Both the position numbers and the translations under genes were made by a program. A DNA stretch of 64,000 bases from Heterostelium album PN500 (taxonomy: Eukaryota > Evosea > Eumycetozoa > Acytosteliales > Acytosteliaceae). The notes below the pieces were generated by a model. It was given only the letters and a program-made list of their open reading frames with translations. It was not told where the DNA came from and ran no database searches. Within the stretch, counting starts at the first letter, position 1. Each line of letters begins with the position of its first letter. The DNA lies in assembly GCF_000004825.1 (NCBI RefSeq), contig NW_008805076.1, positions 124,001-188,000 of the forward strand. Direction: 5' to 3'. This document shows, one piece after another, positions 23,817 to 35,766 of the stretch.

Positions 23817-24156
23817 TTAAAATCGATAAAATAAAGATAATTAAATTGATGTTTGTTTTGGTTCACCTGTTTTTTTTTTTTGGTTAGCAAAACTATAGTC
23901 TCTGAATATCACTGAAAAAATGAATAAAAACACTGTTAAAGAAATTGTTATCAAATAGAGAGAATGTTATTGAAAAACATTTTAATATCTATTATTGAAA
24001 AATATTCCTTTAATTTTTAAATTAAATATAGACTAAATATTTTGGAAATAGATAAATTCGATTACAACAATTAAATAATTTTTTATAAATATAAATAATT
24101 CTTTTATTTTTTTTAGAATAAATAAAATAATTTAATTTATCAGAATTTAGTGATTA
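23817..24156. other. Intergenic region
   Basis: A/T-rich sequence upstream of the 1,100-aa gene. No gene seen. Confidence 0.5.
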
Positions 24157-24290
24157 TTACAAAATTGTGCATTATCTCTACCTTGAAAGTCATTTCAGGC
24201 CGGAATCCTGCAGTTTCATTTGAACTTTGTTGAGTAGAAGCACTTTGAACTATTGAAATTGATAGTTTCTTTTTTTACAGATGATTCACA
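24157..24290 (-). pseudogene. Decayed member of the CaaX small-peptide family
   Basis: The minus strand resembles the second exon of the family. It holds KKETIN-like, AGT-TCA-rich, ACTCAACAAAGT and GAAACTGCAGGATT segments, then TGC ACA ATT TTG TAA (CTIL plus stop) at 24171-24157. Frameshifts and stops separate the parts, and no MLH exon is found upstream. It lies just 3' of the second kinase, at the cluster edge. Confidence 0.65.
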
Positions 24291-24794
24291 AAAAGATGAA
24301 AAGATGTCAATAAATAGAGAATTTCATCCGCATGTTTTATTAATAGAATTATATCTCAGTTTTATTTTAAACAACCAAAAATAAGGTTGTTTTTTATTTT
24401 TAATATTCTTTAATATATAAATCAGATTGAAAGTATCAAATTCCACCAGATTCTTTTTTTAGAGAATAAAATTAAATTCATTTTATTTCGTCTGAAGAGT
24501 TCCTTCTAATTAAAACTCATTGGGTAATTTTTAAAAATTTAAGATGACTTAAATAAAAAGAAACATCCGATCATAATTATTTGTAGATCTTTTGTTCTTT
24601 AAATTAATAATATTTATTCTTTTCTTATATAATATTTTTTTTTCATGATTGAACTTCCTCAAACTTGTTTTCACTTAGCACTAAAAAATTCTTTTATTAT
24701 TTAAAATGTTATTTCTAATATGTTAAAAGTAGAGCAGTGACCTATTCTCCTGAAATTTGAAAGATCTGAGAATCTCTACATTTTAATAGATAAT
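24291..24794. other. Intergenic region
   Basis: 504 bp of A/T-rich DNA between the decayed peptide gene and the second kinase. No further feature recognised. Confidence 0.5.
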
Positions 24795-26423
24795 TCAATT
24801 ACTATTGGTGATGGTTTCAAGATACTGATTTAATAATAGATTTAATGATTCTATATTCTTTGGACTCAGATCCAACAATCGATGTATCAAGTCAATTAAT
24901 TGTTTTGAATACCTGAATTCCGAAATTTTAATTTCTCCTTTGGTTTGGAGTAGTTGATGATTATTTCGATCATCTTGATGACTGATCAATTTACAAAAAT
25001 AAAGTGTTAGTATCAAATGATAATAAATAATATTTTAAATAATGACTATTGAATATTTACCAGCATAATAATTTGAGAATTGTTGATCCAATTGAAAAGA
25101 TGTCACATGATTGAGCATATTGTATTATATTCATCTTTTCCTATTAATTGTTTATGGTTCGAATTTAGTTATAAATCTAATATAGATTTGAATAGTCAAT
25201 TCTATTTAATAGAATTTACTTACTGGTATATAACCTTGTGCTCCTCGAGTTGCATATAAAATTGAGTTTATAATGGATGGATCTGTTATTTCATGATCGA
25301 TACATTTCAAATTCAAAATCGAATCACCTTCAAGAATGTGTTCATTTGTATCTGGATACTCAATGATTGTTGATTCACCAATGAATTTACAATAGCCAAA
25401 ATCTCCAAGCATCAAAGTCAAATCATCTTGATCTCCACCAAAGAATACATTCGATGGTTTAATATCGCAATGAACAATTCCAAGTTTATCAAGATCCAAA
25501 AGAATTTCGAAAAGCTGCAAAATATATTTACGAATATCTGATTCTCTAAAGATTCTATATATATATATTCAAGTGGTTTGTTTGATATATAAATATATAT
25601 CAGTGTTCTTTCATTAATACATTTAGGCAAAATTTATAATTATACATACGTATTTAGATCAGTTAAACGTTTATACTCTTGAGCAAGATCCCCACCATGA
25701 CAATATTCAGTAACTAGATGAAAGATATGATTATCTTTATCATCTAAAAAATCAAAGAGTTGAACAAATCTTGGATTACCTTTGAGTAATTTCATTGCAT
25801 TGATTTCATTTAATGCTCTTTCATAATTCCGATTATCTTTATCTATATAATCAATTTTTTTATATACATACTTTGAATTGGTTGTGTTAGTTTAACAATT
25901 TTTAACTAATTCGATATCTAAACGACCTTACCAATCTCTGATCAGTACCACACACTAAATCTACTTGATTGATATGATTACTGTTTGTAAATCTTGATAT
26001 CGAATGATATTGTTTGTTATTAATGATAATCGATTGTTTGAAATAACTAAGATTGTGTTTGAATTGACATTTTGCAATATTGAATCTGTATGATTGTGAT
26101 TTGTTTAATAGCTCGATGCATATTGGTATCGCATCTAAATTTAATAGATTCGAGGGGTAAGAATATGATCTTATTATTATTAATTGATATTGAGTATCGA
26201 CTGTATCTGGTATTACTATCTCATTATTATTATTATTAATATTTCCTATTAATATGATATTACAGTATTGTTCATTCTCCTTATCTTTCATATGATTGTA
26301 AACTAAAACAATGAATCTATCAAATAAAGAATCAATATCAAATTTCAATACATTCTTTCCTTTGACTAATCTATCTGTTTCCTCGACATTATTTGTATTC
26401 ATTTTGAAGTGAATCTTATGCAT
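24795..26423 (-). CDS. Protein kinase-like protein with non-RD catalytic loop
   Basis: Five exons (26423-25932, 25870-25650, 25554-25224, 25140-25061, 24981-24795) close in phase to 436 aa. Residues 1-130 match nothing I know. The kinase domain starts around residue 135 with no clear Gly-rich loop. Visible motifs are YVYKK (Lys168/169, VAIK equivalent), a helix-C stretch with ERALNEINAMK, hinge TEYCHGGDL, catalytic loop HCDIKPSN (Asp268; Cys replaces the usual Arg), DFGYCK (289 on) and GYIPEK in the APE position. Catalytic Asp, Asn and the DFG Asp remain, so activity is possible without activation-loop phosphorylation. The exon 2 to exon 3 join restores TDLN-TIFRESDIRKYILQL exactly as kinase helix E requires. 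A second ATG at 26402 is possible. The gene sits inside the small-peptide cluster. Confidence 0.82.
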
Positions 26424-26481
26424 ACTAAAAGAATGATTTTTTTGGTTTTTATTATAAAAAATTTTTATCTTGCGACCAATA

Positions 26482-26570
26482 AAACTTAAAATTTTGATTC
26501 TGGATACAAAAAATCAAAATTTTTATTTTGGAGGTCTAAGACCAAAAAAACTTAAAATTTTGATTCTGGT
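26482..26570. repeat. 22-bp direct repeat pair
   Basis: aaacttaaaattttgattct plus gg occurs at about 26482-26503 and 26548-26569. It lies in the sequence that replaces the 3' half of the truncated peptide gene at 26639-26765, so it may mark the junk or insert that broke it. Confidence 0.5.
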
Positions 26571-26638
26571 TACAAATTTTAAGTTTTTCGACTTGATTGA
26601 TAGGTACTGGCATTGCCTTGGCGGCTACCTTATTGTCC

Positions 26639-26765
26639 TTAGACGTACAACACATATGATAAACCACTAAGATTAAGGTTTTCAAGATTTTCTATAATTT
26701 AGATACAATTTTAATATAAAATAAATATTTTAGTTTTTAAAATTTTTATACTTACTGTGCAACAT
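26639..26765 (-). pseudogene. Truncated CaaX small-peptide gene
   Basis: Exon 1 (26765-26756, ATGTTGCACA) and the start of exon 2 (from 26691) match the family: MLHKNLENLNLSGLS. After that the sequence switches abruptly to unrelated DNA and stops at 26639, giving only 18 codons. The rest of the leader, the variable tail and the CaaX box are gone. A TATA-like box and TTTTGAAC-type element are still present upstream (about 26845-26893 on this strand). Confidence 0.75.
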
Positions 26766-27470
26766 TTTCAAATGATTTTAAAATAAACAAATTTATATAT
26801 TATATAAATATTATATTTTCGAAATATCTAAATATATTTAAAAGTTTTGATTTGTTTTCAATAATAAAAGTTCAAAATTTTCAATATTTATAATAAAGAA
26901 ATCCTTACTCCCAAAAAAAAAAAACTTAAAATAGTGTCATTTTTATAAATATATTTATTTGAAAGAAATTAACTTGGCACTATTCAAAGATGGTTAGAGG
27001 AGATTTGATTGAAATAATAGGTTTTTAAATATGAAATTAAAATATTATATAATTAAGTAAAATTCTGTGATTTAAATTACTGTCGTACATTACCAAATTT
27101 AATAAGATTAAATGTAATTTGGGTGTAGGTTTTATTTCCTTTACCTCACCATTCTTTTTTTTTTTTTGATCACAAAAACACTAATTTTTTATATTTTTTA
27201 AATTTATAAAAAACTGTCAAGGGAAAAACAATTCTAATAATTCTTTCTTTTGTAAATGTTTTAATGAAATCATGAAAATAAAAAGTTAATAAAAATATAG
27301 AAATTGTAATTCTATATATTAATTTATTTGATTGATGAAAAAGAGTATATAGAAAATATAAAAGAGAAAAAAATGAAATTAAATATATTGTTTTTAGAAA
27401 ATAACATTATTCTTTTATTTTTTGTTGATTAAATAAAAATTATTTAATTGAACTTTGGAGATATCTTTAA

Positions 27471-27743
27471 TTATAATATTTGACAAACATTTACAGCTTC
27501 ACTTCTCAAAGATTCCCTCCACTCACTCGCCAAATCAGTTGTTCCATTGGTACTTTGATGAGTGGCAGTACTTTGAGAACTATTGATATTTATAGTTTCT
27601 TTAGTCAATGAAGATACACTGGATAAACTAAGATTTTCAAGATTTTCTTTATAAATTGGTAAATATTTTAATTAATAAAAACACATTTTATAAATTTCTT
27701 TTTAAAGATTAGTTAGTTTAATAAACTACTTACTGTGCAACAT
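27471..27743 (-). CDS. CaaX small peptide precursor, 61 aa (CQIL)
   Basis: Exon 1 is only ATGTTGCACA (27743-27734), followed by a GTAAGT donor. Exon 2 runs 27646-27471. The join gives 61 aa starting MLHKNLENLSLSSVSS, then KETININSSQSTATHQSTN, a charged tail (SEWRESLRSEA) and final CQIL. A cysteine, two aliphatic residues and a terminal Leu form a CaaX box expected to be geranylgeranylated. No signal peptide or membrane helix. Same gene layout as its neighbours at 28586 and 29478, all on the minus strand. Product function unknown; a prenylated peptide or small membrane-anchored protein is inferred. Confidence 0.82.
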
Positions 27744-27800
27744 TTTCAAAGTCTATTATAAAAAAAATAATTATTGAATTTATATTCTTTTATCTTGATT

Positions 27801-27846
27801 GATTTTATTTGATTCCTTAAATGTTCAAAATTCTTTGTATTTATAA
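27801..27846 (-). promoter_or_regulatory. Shared upstream module of peptide gene at 27471
   Basis: On the minus strand: TTATAAATACAAAGAATTTT, then GAACATTTAAGGAATCAAAT. The same order of elements precedes the other family genes at a similar distance (about 60-100 bp before this ATG). Confidence 0.65.
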
Positions 27847-28585
27847 CAAAGAAAGGAAGATATAGATGTCAATAAAATTTTATTAATAATTTAATTTTAA
27901 AGAGAATAAGATCTCCAGATTTAAATTTCCAAAAATAAATTCTATTATTAGGTTTTATATTTAATACTAAAAATGTTCTTAAAATTCATTCCTTTAAGAA
28001 TTATTGAGATAGAATATATGTATTTATAATAGCTTTGATTTTCTCTTTTAATTGAATTCCTTTTATTTTTTTCATTTTTAGCTCTTACTAAAAAACAATA
28101 ACTGAGATCAATGAAATATTTTTATTATTATCATCATCTCTCTTATGATAATAAACGAATCTAAATCTATTATTTAATCTTTTTATCTAAATTTAATTTT
28201 AATGATATTTGATTAATAGAAATTTATTTATAAATGAACATGTTATTATATAAATTTAGAGAATATTGTTAGAAATAATAGTTTATTCTTGTAGTTGTTG
28301 ATGTACAATTAAAAGAATTGGTGAGTTTAAGTGAGATGATGATTTGATTTCAAACAAGAACCTATTATAATCGATCAGAATCGCTGGTATCTAGATATAT
28401 TTCTTAAATAATAAGAAAGTTGAATTTTTAAATACATAATTAAAAGTTGAATTCTTAATTAATCAAAACAAAATTAATAAAATAGATGATAGGAAAGATG
28501 AAAATAAAAGGGAATGTTGTTTTTGGTAAGTCGAACCAAAAAAACATTAAAATTTATTCTTTGATTGATTAATAAAATTATTTAA

Positions 28586-28847
28586 TTACAAAATAGAACA
28601 AGTTTGTTTGTTATCAAGCCAGATTTTACCTTCTCCGAAACCAGTAGATCCATTGATACTTTGACCAGAGGATGCGCCTTGTGAACTGTTAACATTGATA
28701 GTTTCTTTGGTTAAAGATGATACACTATTCATATTAAGATTTTCAAGATTTTCTTTTAAATTTTGATAAAAATTAAATTAATAAACAAACTTTTTAAATT
28801 CAATATATATTTTAGTTAAAGTGAATAAACTACTTACTGTGCAACAT
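28586..28847 (-). CDS. CaaX small peptide precursor, 58 aa (CSIL)
   Basis: Exons 28847-28838 and 28752-28586 give 58 aa. The leader is MLHKNLENLNMNSVSSLTKE followed by TINVNSSQ, almost the same as the neighbours. The middle differs (GASSGQSINGSTG) and the tail is KIWLDNKQTCSIL. The CSIL end is a CaaX box, probably for geranylgeranylation. The donor GTAAGT and acceptor AAAAG are conserved. Function unknown. Confidence 0.82.
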
Positions 28848-28900
28848 TTTCAAAGTTTTTAAAATAATACCTATAATTGAATTTATATTCTTATTTATCT

Positions 28901-28948
28901 TTTTGATTGTTTTGATCTTAGAATGTTCAAAATTCTTTGTATTTATAG
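28901..28948 (-). promoter_or_regulatory. Shared upstream module of peptide gene at 28586
   Basis: Minus strand holds TATAAATACAAAGAATTTTG directly followed by AACATTCTAAGATCAAAACA. Nearly the same as the module at 27801-27846. Confidence 0.65.
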
Positions 28949-29477
28949 CAAAAAATTGTTCACTTTGTCCTAATAAAAGATAAATAAATATCAATTTATA
29001 GATGATAATAATTTAAATTTCTACCTCCTCCTCCTTTTTTAATTTTAATAAAAGATTGATATCTCCTATTTTGAAACTACTAAATTTAAACTCTATTTTG
29101 TTTTTGCAAATTGGTATTGGAAATATAAACAGTGTTTTTAAATAAACAAATTTCATCTCAAATAAGTCATTGATTTTTAAAATATTTAATCATAATAATC
29201 ATTATTCTTAATCTTAAGATAAAAATAATATTGATTGGGTTAAAATAATAAAAAAATTAATAAATTTAGTATTGAGAACAAACAATAAAATTGTATTTAA
29301 TATAATGCTTTTTTAAAACTGAAAAAAAAATTTATAAATTTTGTTTTGATTCATATATAAAGTAAGAGTAGATTGAAAACAAGATGTATGAAAATATCTA
29401 TATATAAAATAATAATTTTATTCTTTTTTTTGTTGATTAAATAAAAAATAAATATGTTTATAAATTAAGTCAAACTA

Positions 29478-29703
29478 TTACATTATTACACAGGCCCACT
29501 CTTCGGAATGAAATCCAGCATTTCTATTGGTACTTTGTTGAGTAGCTGCACTTTGTGAATTATTTACTCTTATAGTTTCTTTGGTTAAAGATGATACACC
29601 ACTAAAATTAAGGTTCTCAAGATTTTCTATAATTTTTGATAAAATTTGATTAAAATTTAAATAAATGATTGGTTTTATATATTTTTTACATACTGTGCAA
29701 CAT
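29478..29703 (-). CDS. CaaX small peptide precursor, 52 aa (CVIM)
   Basis: Exons 29703-29694 and 29626-29478 give 52 aa. It has the MLHKNLENLNFSGVSSLTKE leader, then TIRVNNSQSAATQQSTN and the tail GFHSEEWACVIM. Terminal CVIM is a classic farnesylation-type CaaX box. The donor here is GTATGT rather than GTAAGT. It is nearly identical in protein to the gene at 61928-62155, 32 kb away on the opposite strand, which ends GFHSEEWTCVIM. Confidence 0.83.
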
Positions 29704-29779
29704 TTTAGAAAGATTTAAAATAAATATCTATTTAATTTAAAGTTTTAGTATTTTCTTTTTTATTTGATTGTATTATTGT

Positions 29780-29817
29780 TTTGATTCTTTAATGTTCAAA
29801 ATTCTCACTATTTATAC
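29780..29817 (-). promoter_or_regulatory. Shared upstream module of peptide gene at 29478
   Basis: Minus strand: TATAAATAGTGAGAATTTTG, then AACATTAAAGAATCAAAA. Same order and spacing as in the other members. Confidence 0.65.
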
Positions 29818-31067
29818 TAAGAAATCCTTTTTTCAAAAAAAATAGGAAACAAGTGTCAATGTATTTTTATTAATATATTTAATTTATTTGAAACTATTCA
29901 GTTTTTGGTCACTTTTCAAAATTCGTGATTATGATCTACCAAATAATAGGTGTGCAAAGAAAAACATATCAACTTAAAAAATCAAAAGAATTACACTCAA
30001 TATGTATATATCTTGAATTTTAAAAAAACTAAGAATAAATATATATCTTTCATTTCCAAATTTGGTATGATTACACACCTAATTTTTGAGTAAGGTATTT
30101 TTTTGATCAGATGAGTGAACACTATTTTCTAAATTGTACAAAATTCTGTGAAACAAATTATTTTTTGTGTGTAGTGAGGGTGAAATAATTATTTTAAACC
30201 TTAATTTTAAAAAAATGATTGGTTTTCAATTTATATCTACATTGTTGTTCTTTATTTTAAAAATAATAAGCTTGTTTTAAGATTTGTTTTATTAATACAT
30301 GCATTAGATCTTAACTTATAAGGTAATTGATTAAAATAAAAAGTTTAACTAAAAAATTATGATATATTTATATATGGACTGTTGACGAAGCTTTAGCTTA
30401 AATCAGAACTTTACAAACTCTTTAAATAATTGAATTATTATTAATCCATAAATCAATTCTACTATTTATTAAACGTGATACCATTACTAAAGAGAAAGAA
30501 TTGATTAGGAGAAATTTAAAGTTGGATAATTATTTCTAAATGTATATTCTTATATATCTTTTTGGATTGTTTGATTTGATTTTATTCTGAAATGTTCTTA
30601 ATCATCTATTTTAAATACCTATAATGAGTGATTTTCTAGTAAACCCTTTTATTGCTAACTTAAAGCAGACGACTATTTAGAGATACAACACAGACCATTA
30701 TTTAGCAGCACTGAGGCCACAATCTTCATCCTCGCCAAGTAAGCTATAAATGAAGTTATAATGAAATTCTTTTACACCATCTATATCTACAAAACTCTTC
30801 TAATGTAATTCATTTGCCTGTTAAATGAAATTAGATAAATTTCAAAGAAATTAGAGTTATAATACAAATATATAAATCAAATAAATAAATTAGTACAAAT
30901 TTATTAGATCTTTTTTTTGTTTTTTTTTGTTTTTTTTTTAACCAGATTAAACTTAAGTTTTGTTTTTTTTAAAAATTAATTTAAACAGGGGTGAAGTCAG
31001 TAATCTGATGATCTAAACTGATTAAAAAGTTTAAATAACTTATACCAAACTAAGAGAGAATATAACT
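29818..31067. other. Intergenic region with a possible orphan peptide-gene promoter
   Basis: 1.25 kb A/T-rich. At about 30573-30620 the minus strand has a weaker version of the family module (ATAGG-TATTTAAAATAG, AAGAACATTTC, AGAATAAAATC) with no MLH exon after it. A less AT-rich patch at 30660-30740 has no useful frame. Poly-T tracts lie at 30911-30970. Confidence 0.4.
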
Positions 31068-32962
31068 ATGTTAAATAATAATAGTAATAATTTTTTAAGG
31101 TCCACTATTAATAAATATATTACTAACAGTGGAAAAAGAATAGTTTCAAGTGCAAGATGTAATAACTACTTAAAAATAAACAAAAACAATAGATTTAATC
31201 ATGATCAATACAACTTTAAAGATCAATCAAATAACAATAATCAACAACAACAACAATCAAAGTTTAATCTATCGAATATATTTACAATTTCTGTAAGTTT
31301 TTAAAAATATAACTGAAAATAACAAACAAACAAATAAACAAAAAAGTTAAACTTTTATCACTTATTGTTATGTTATATAGTCAATTGGAATATGTTTAAT
31401 AGCAGGTGGAACAGCAAGTCTATTGGATCAAAATCAAATTAAAATACCAGTTGAAGCGATGAATGAATTGAAATCGTTGCTTGGTGATCGTGTTGATCTT
31501 TCGAAAGGCGATATAGAAGCACATGGAAAAGATTTCAGTTATCATCCACCACACAATCCAGAGGCAGTTGTCTATCCAAAGACCGAGGAAGAGGTGACTG
31601 GCATCATCAATATCTGCTCCAAGTACAATGTACCGATCATTCCATACGGTTCCGGCACCAGTCTAGAGGGACACATTCACGCTTACCACGGTGGTGTCTG
31701 CATTGATTTCCGTCTGATGAAAAAAGTGATCAAGTTGGAGCTAGACGACTTCCACGTAACCGTTCAGCCGGGAATCACCTACGACGAGCTCAACGAAGAG
31801 CTACTGCCACACGGCTACTTCTTTGCTATGGATCCAGGACCCGGTGCATCTATTGGTGGCATGGTCGGAACCAGCTGCTCGGGAACACACGCCGTCAAAT
31901 ACGGCACCATGAAAGACAATGTTTTGGCACTGAGAGTGGTGCTCCCCGATGGCCGATTGGTAAAGACGCGAACCGTCGCCAAAAAGTCGTCGGCCGGCTA
32001 CGATTTGACACATCTGTTCATTGGCGCCGAGGGAACTCTCGGTGTAGTCACCGAAGTCACTCTGAAAATTCACCCGCTTCCTGAGAGAACCGCCGTCTCG
32101 CTAGTCACTTTCGACTCGATTGAGGATGCCTCGAAAACAGTGATACAAACGATGCAAGACGGCATTCAAATTGGTCGTGCTGAACTGCTGGACGACGTCA
32201 TGTTGAAAGCTGTCAATCTGAGTAACGATACACAGTTCGAGGAGGTTCCAACATTGATTTTCGAATTCACAGGATCACCTGCGCAAGTGGACGAACAGAT
32301 TCTCAAGGTAGAGTCAATCTCTGCAAAGAACAAATGTAATAAATTCACATTTGCAACCGATCCAGTCGAAAGAGAGAAACTATGGTTTGCAAGAAAAGTT
32401 GCTCTCTGGAGTGCAACCACATTGAAACCTGGCAACGAAGTTTTAATCACCGATGTTTGTGTTCCAATTTCACAACTATCGAAAATCATTGTAGAAACAA
32501 AGAAAGATATTGAATCAACTTCATTATTAGCACCATTAGTTGTATGTTAACTAATTTATTTATATTATTAATATTTAATTTACTAATTATAATTATCTTT
32601 TTTTCAGAGTCATGCAGGTGATGGTAATTTCCATCTTTTCGTGCTATTCGATCCAAACAATCAAAAGGAATTAAATGAAGCAAAATCTTTGAGTGATAAA
32701 CTAGTTCATAGAGCATTAGAAATGGGTGGTACTTGTACAGGTGAACATGGTGTTGCTGTAAGTTATCATTATTATTATTACTATTTGTAGAGTTTATAAA
32801 TTATTAATAATCTTTTAATTATTACAATTAATTATATAGCTTGGTAAAAAGAAATATTTGGAAAAAGAACTAGGAAAAAATGCAGTGGATTTAATGAAAA
32901 CTATTAAAAGAACAATTGATCCAAAGAATATTATGAATCCAGGAAAAGTAATTGATGTTTAA
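31068..32962 (+). CDS. ldhd: D-lactate dehydrogenase (cytochrome), mitochondrial
   Basis: Four exons (31068-31292, 31381-32541, 32608-32757, 32840-32962) close in phase to 552 aa. FAD-linked oxidase family: PEAVVYPKTEEEVTGII and PYGSGTSLEGH mark the FAD_binding_4 (PCMH-type) domain. VQPGITYDELNEEL, DPGPGASIGGM and GAEGTLGVVTEVTL follow, and the C-terminal SHAGDGNFH and GEHGVALGK motifs are typical of LDHD and GlcD enzymes. The first ~75 residues are Asn/Gln/Arg-rich with few acidic residues, fitting a mitochondrial presequence. Expected reaction: D-lactate to pyruvate with electrons to cytochrome c. A D-2-hydroxyglutarate dehydrogenase role is less likely from these motifs. Ends 84 bp from the convergent aminopeptidase gene. 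Confidence 0.92.
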
Positions 32963-33046
32963 TTAGTTTGGATATTTAAACAAAATAAATAAAAAGGATA
33001 AATTAAGTTATATTATTATTATTTTAATTTATTTTTTAATTGTTTT

Positions 33047-35148
33047 TTAGAGACCTAAATCTTTGGCAACCATCTTTGAACAAATGTTGTGATAGAAATT
33101 TCTGTGGGTGGTAAAGGTGGAGACAGCCAATTCTCTGTTGACTTTGTTCAACTCACGGTATAGTGGTCTGACGAATTTCATTCTACCTTGTTCGACGAGG
33201 AATTTGGCAACCAATGGTTGGATTCTGGTGATTCCCGATTGCAAACAAAGACTGTACCACTTGGCACGATACTCGGCGTTACGAGTCTCGGTGAGGTGAT
33301 AGAGTTTGTCCATCTTCTCGATGGCGTCGACTGGCAAGTGATCGTTGGCAGTCAAAACCAAGAGTGTGTCCAAGAATAGAATGGTTTGTTGTGAGTTGAA
33401 CGCTTGGAAGTCCGAGGCACTCTCGATACCGTCACCCTTGGTGGCGATCCATTTCTTGGCCAACTCTTTGGCTTGCTCGGCCAACTGACAGGTGAAAGCG
33501 ACCTGGTTGTGTGGCATACCTGGGTTGTTGAACCACGACTGCCAGTCGACGACGGCGATGGCGTCGGCCATTCCCTTCTCAGTGAAATAATTGATAAAGT
33601 AGTTCTTCATTTGTTCGGCGGTGATCGATTGGTAGGCAAAGTGAGCGATGTATGACTTGAGCCAAGCTTCAAATTCGGTGACTCCAACCAAACTCTGGAG
33701 ATAGCAGAGCAAGTTGAAACCTTTGTCGTATGGCACCGAGCTGAAAGCATCGTCTGGATCGATACCGTCGAGATTTGGACGGAGAGCGGTCAGTGGATTG
33801 GTGGCACCGAATTGGTCGATGTCGTCCTTGAGGTGTTTCAAACCGTTGATCGCTTCGAATTGGAACATGTCCTCACCGTAGAGACGACCGATAATCTTAC
33901 GCTCGACAAACACAGTGAAACCTTCGTTCAAGAAGAACTCGGACCAGAAACGATTGGTAACCAAATTACCGCACCATGAATGGGCAATCTCGTGAGCGAT
34001 GACATTCTCGAGAGAACGGTCACCAGCCAACAAAGTTGGAGTGACAAATACCAACATTGGATTCTCCATACCTCCGTATGGGAATGAGGGTGGAAGCAAC
34101 AAAATATCGTAACGCTTCCAGATGTATGGAGTCAACAATGATTCACCGGTTTGAATGAACTTCTCGGTATTGGCAAATTCATAGGCACCGCTATCAACCA
34201 TCTCTGGCTCCGACCATACCATTGTTCTTGGTCCAATTTCTCTTGATTCTAAATGTCCAACAACAATTGCAATTAAATAAGTCTAAAAATATATATATAT
34301 ATAATATCATGTTAATATAAAGTATTATTCTTTTTTCTAATCAATTCTAAACATACTGGAATTGCAATATCTTGGTCAAAAGTATAGGTAATCTTGTCAC
34401 CATCAACTTTCTTTCCAGTGGAGGAAGCGCTCATCAAAGCAGTCAATGGAGCTGGAACAGTAATTTCAGCAGAGTACTTGACTTTGTTTGATGGACTATC
34501 TTGACATGGAACCAAAGATCTAGCATGAATACTATAATTATTTCCAAATAATAATAAAAATGAAAAAGGTTAGTTTTTCAAAACTAATTCGTGTTCAATT
34601 GTTCAAAATTGACATATTATCTGTTTTGTTTTTAGAAAAAACACATACGCTTGACATTGTGAGAACAAATATGGATGTTGTTTACCAGCAGTTTGTCTAT
34701 AAATAAAATAATGTTTTGAAAAAGGTTAGAGATGTGAATATTTAGCTAAATCTATCTTTAATCTAGTCTGTCTGTTGTTTGTTTATACTTACTCTTTTGA
34801 TAACCATTGAAGAGCAGTAGATTCAACGGTGGTTGAATAGTGTACACGAGCAGTGAATGTCTTGTTGGCACCACGTTGTTCTTGTGGAACTTCAATGACG
34901 ATGGCAGTACCAAAGATTTCGTGTTTGGCAGCAAGGTGATACTTGATTGGTTGGTTTGACAAATCGGTGACACCAGTGACATTCAAGTGATTGCTGTCCA
35001 ACTTTAACTCTGAGACTTGGTCGTTTTGGAGGGTGGCAACGACATCGACGTAACCAGCCAAACACGACTTGGCAAAGTCTACAGTCAATACCAAGTGCAA
35101 AGAATCAACTTTTGCCTCTGATGGATTCGATAGTGATGATGGATCCAT
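33047..35148 (-). CDS. lkhA: Leukotriene A4 hydrolase-type M1 aminopeptidase
   Basis: Four exons (35148-34793, 34696-34649, 34531-34357, 34282-33047) close in phase to 604 aa; human LTA4H is 611. M1 zinc peptidase signatures are GGMEN (residues 263-267) and HEIAH-x18-E with His290, Glu291, His294 and Glu313 as zinc and catalytic residues. The N-terminal beta domain and the C-terminal helical domain (from about residue 450) have the lengths expected for LTA4H rather than longer M1 enzymes. The animal enzyme hydrolyses leukotriene A4 and cuts tripeptides. In an amoeba the aminopeptidase activity is the safer prediction. Exon 2 is just 48 nt. No signal peptide, so cytosolic. Confidence 0.93.
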
Positions 35149-35766
35149 ATTTTCTAATTATTTATAAATATTAATATTATTATTTCTTTTTCGAAAAAAT
35201 GAAATTAATCTAACAAAAAAAAAAAAGGGTGAACACATTTATTGTCAGCAACATCAGATTAGATTTTTCAAGAGAATTTTTTGTCCAAAAAAGTCAAATA
35301 AAAAATAGTTTTTTTTAATTTTTACTATTATTTTTAGATACAAATCTATAAAATATTATTAGATTATTATTTAGATAGAAATTATTTAATCTTTGATTTG
35401 TCAAAGTAATCAATCAAACAATATATTTATTCTCTAAAAACATTTTGAGATATAAAAAAAAAAATTTTGGTAAAAAAAAAAATGAAAAAAAAAAAATACA
35501 AAGTCATCTGGTCATTTAAGAGTGGTGCTGATGTTAATACACTGAAGTGGTCAGAGTCAATATATTATGATTTATTTCGGTTCATTTTTTTTTGATATCA
35601 ATTTATAAAAAGAAAAGTTAGTTGTTGTAATTTTATTTATTATTATTGTTTGTTATTAATTAAAAAAAAAAAGTAAAGTAAATCTTAAATCAATCGATAG
35701 ATATATACCACAGTTCATTTTATTAGTGATCAGTTAATATATATATAAAAGCGAAAGAAATATATA
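35149..35766. promoter_or_regulatory. Divergent intergenic region, aminopeptidase/COPI zeta
   Basis: 618 bp between divergent genes, so it should hold both promoters. A/T runs dominate. A less AT-rich patch at 35500-35575 (around ggtcatttaagagtggtgct) is the only distinctive part. No gene seen. Confidence 0.5.

Noticed and set aside
26470-26670. 66-codon plus-strand frame
   Set aside because: Runs through a direct repeat and the antisense of the truncated peptide gene; no coding character.
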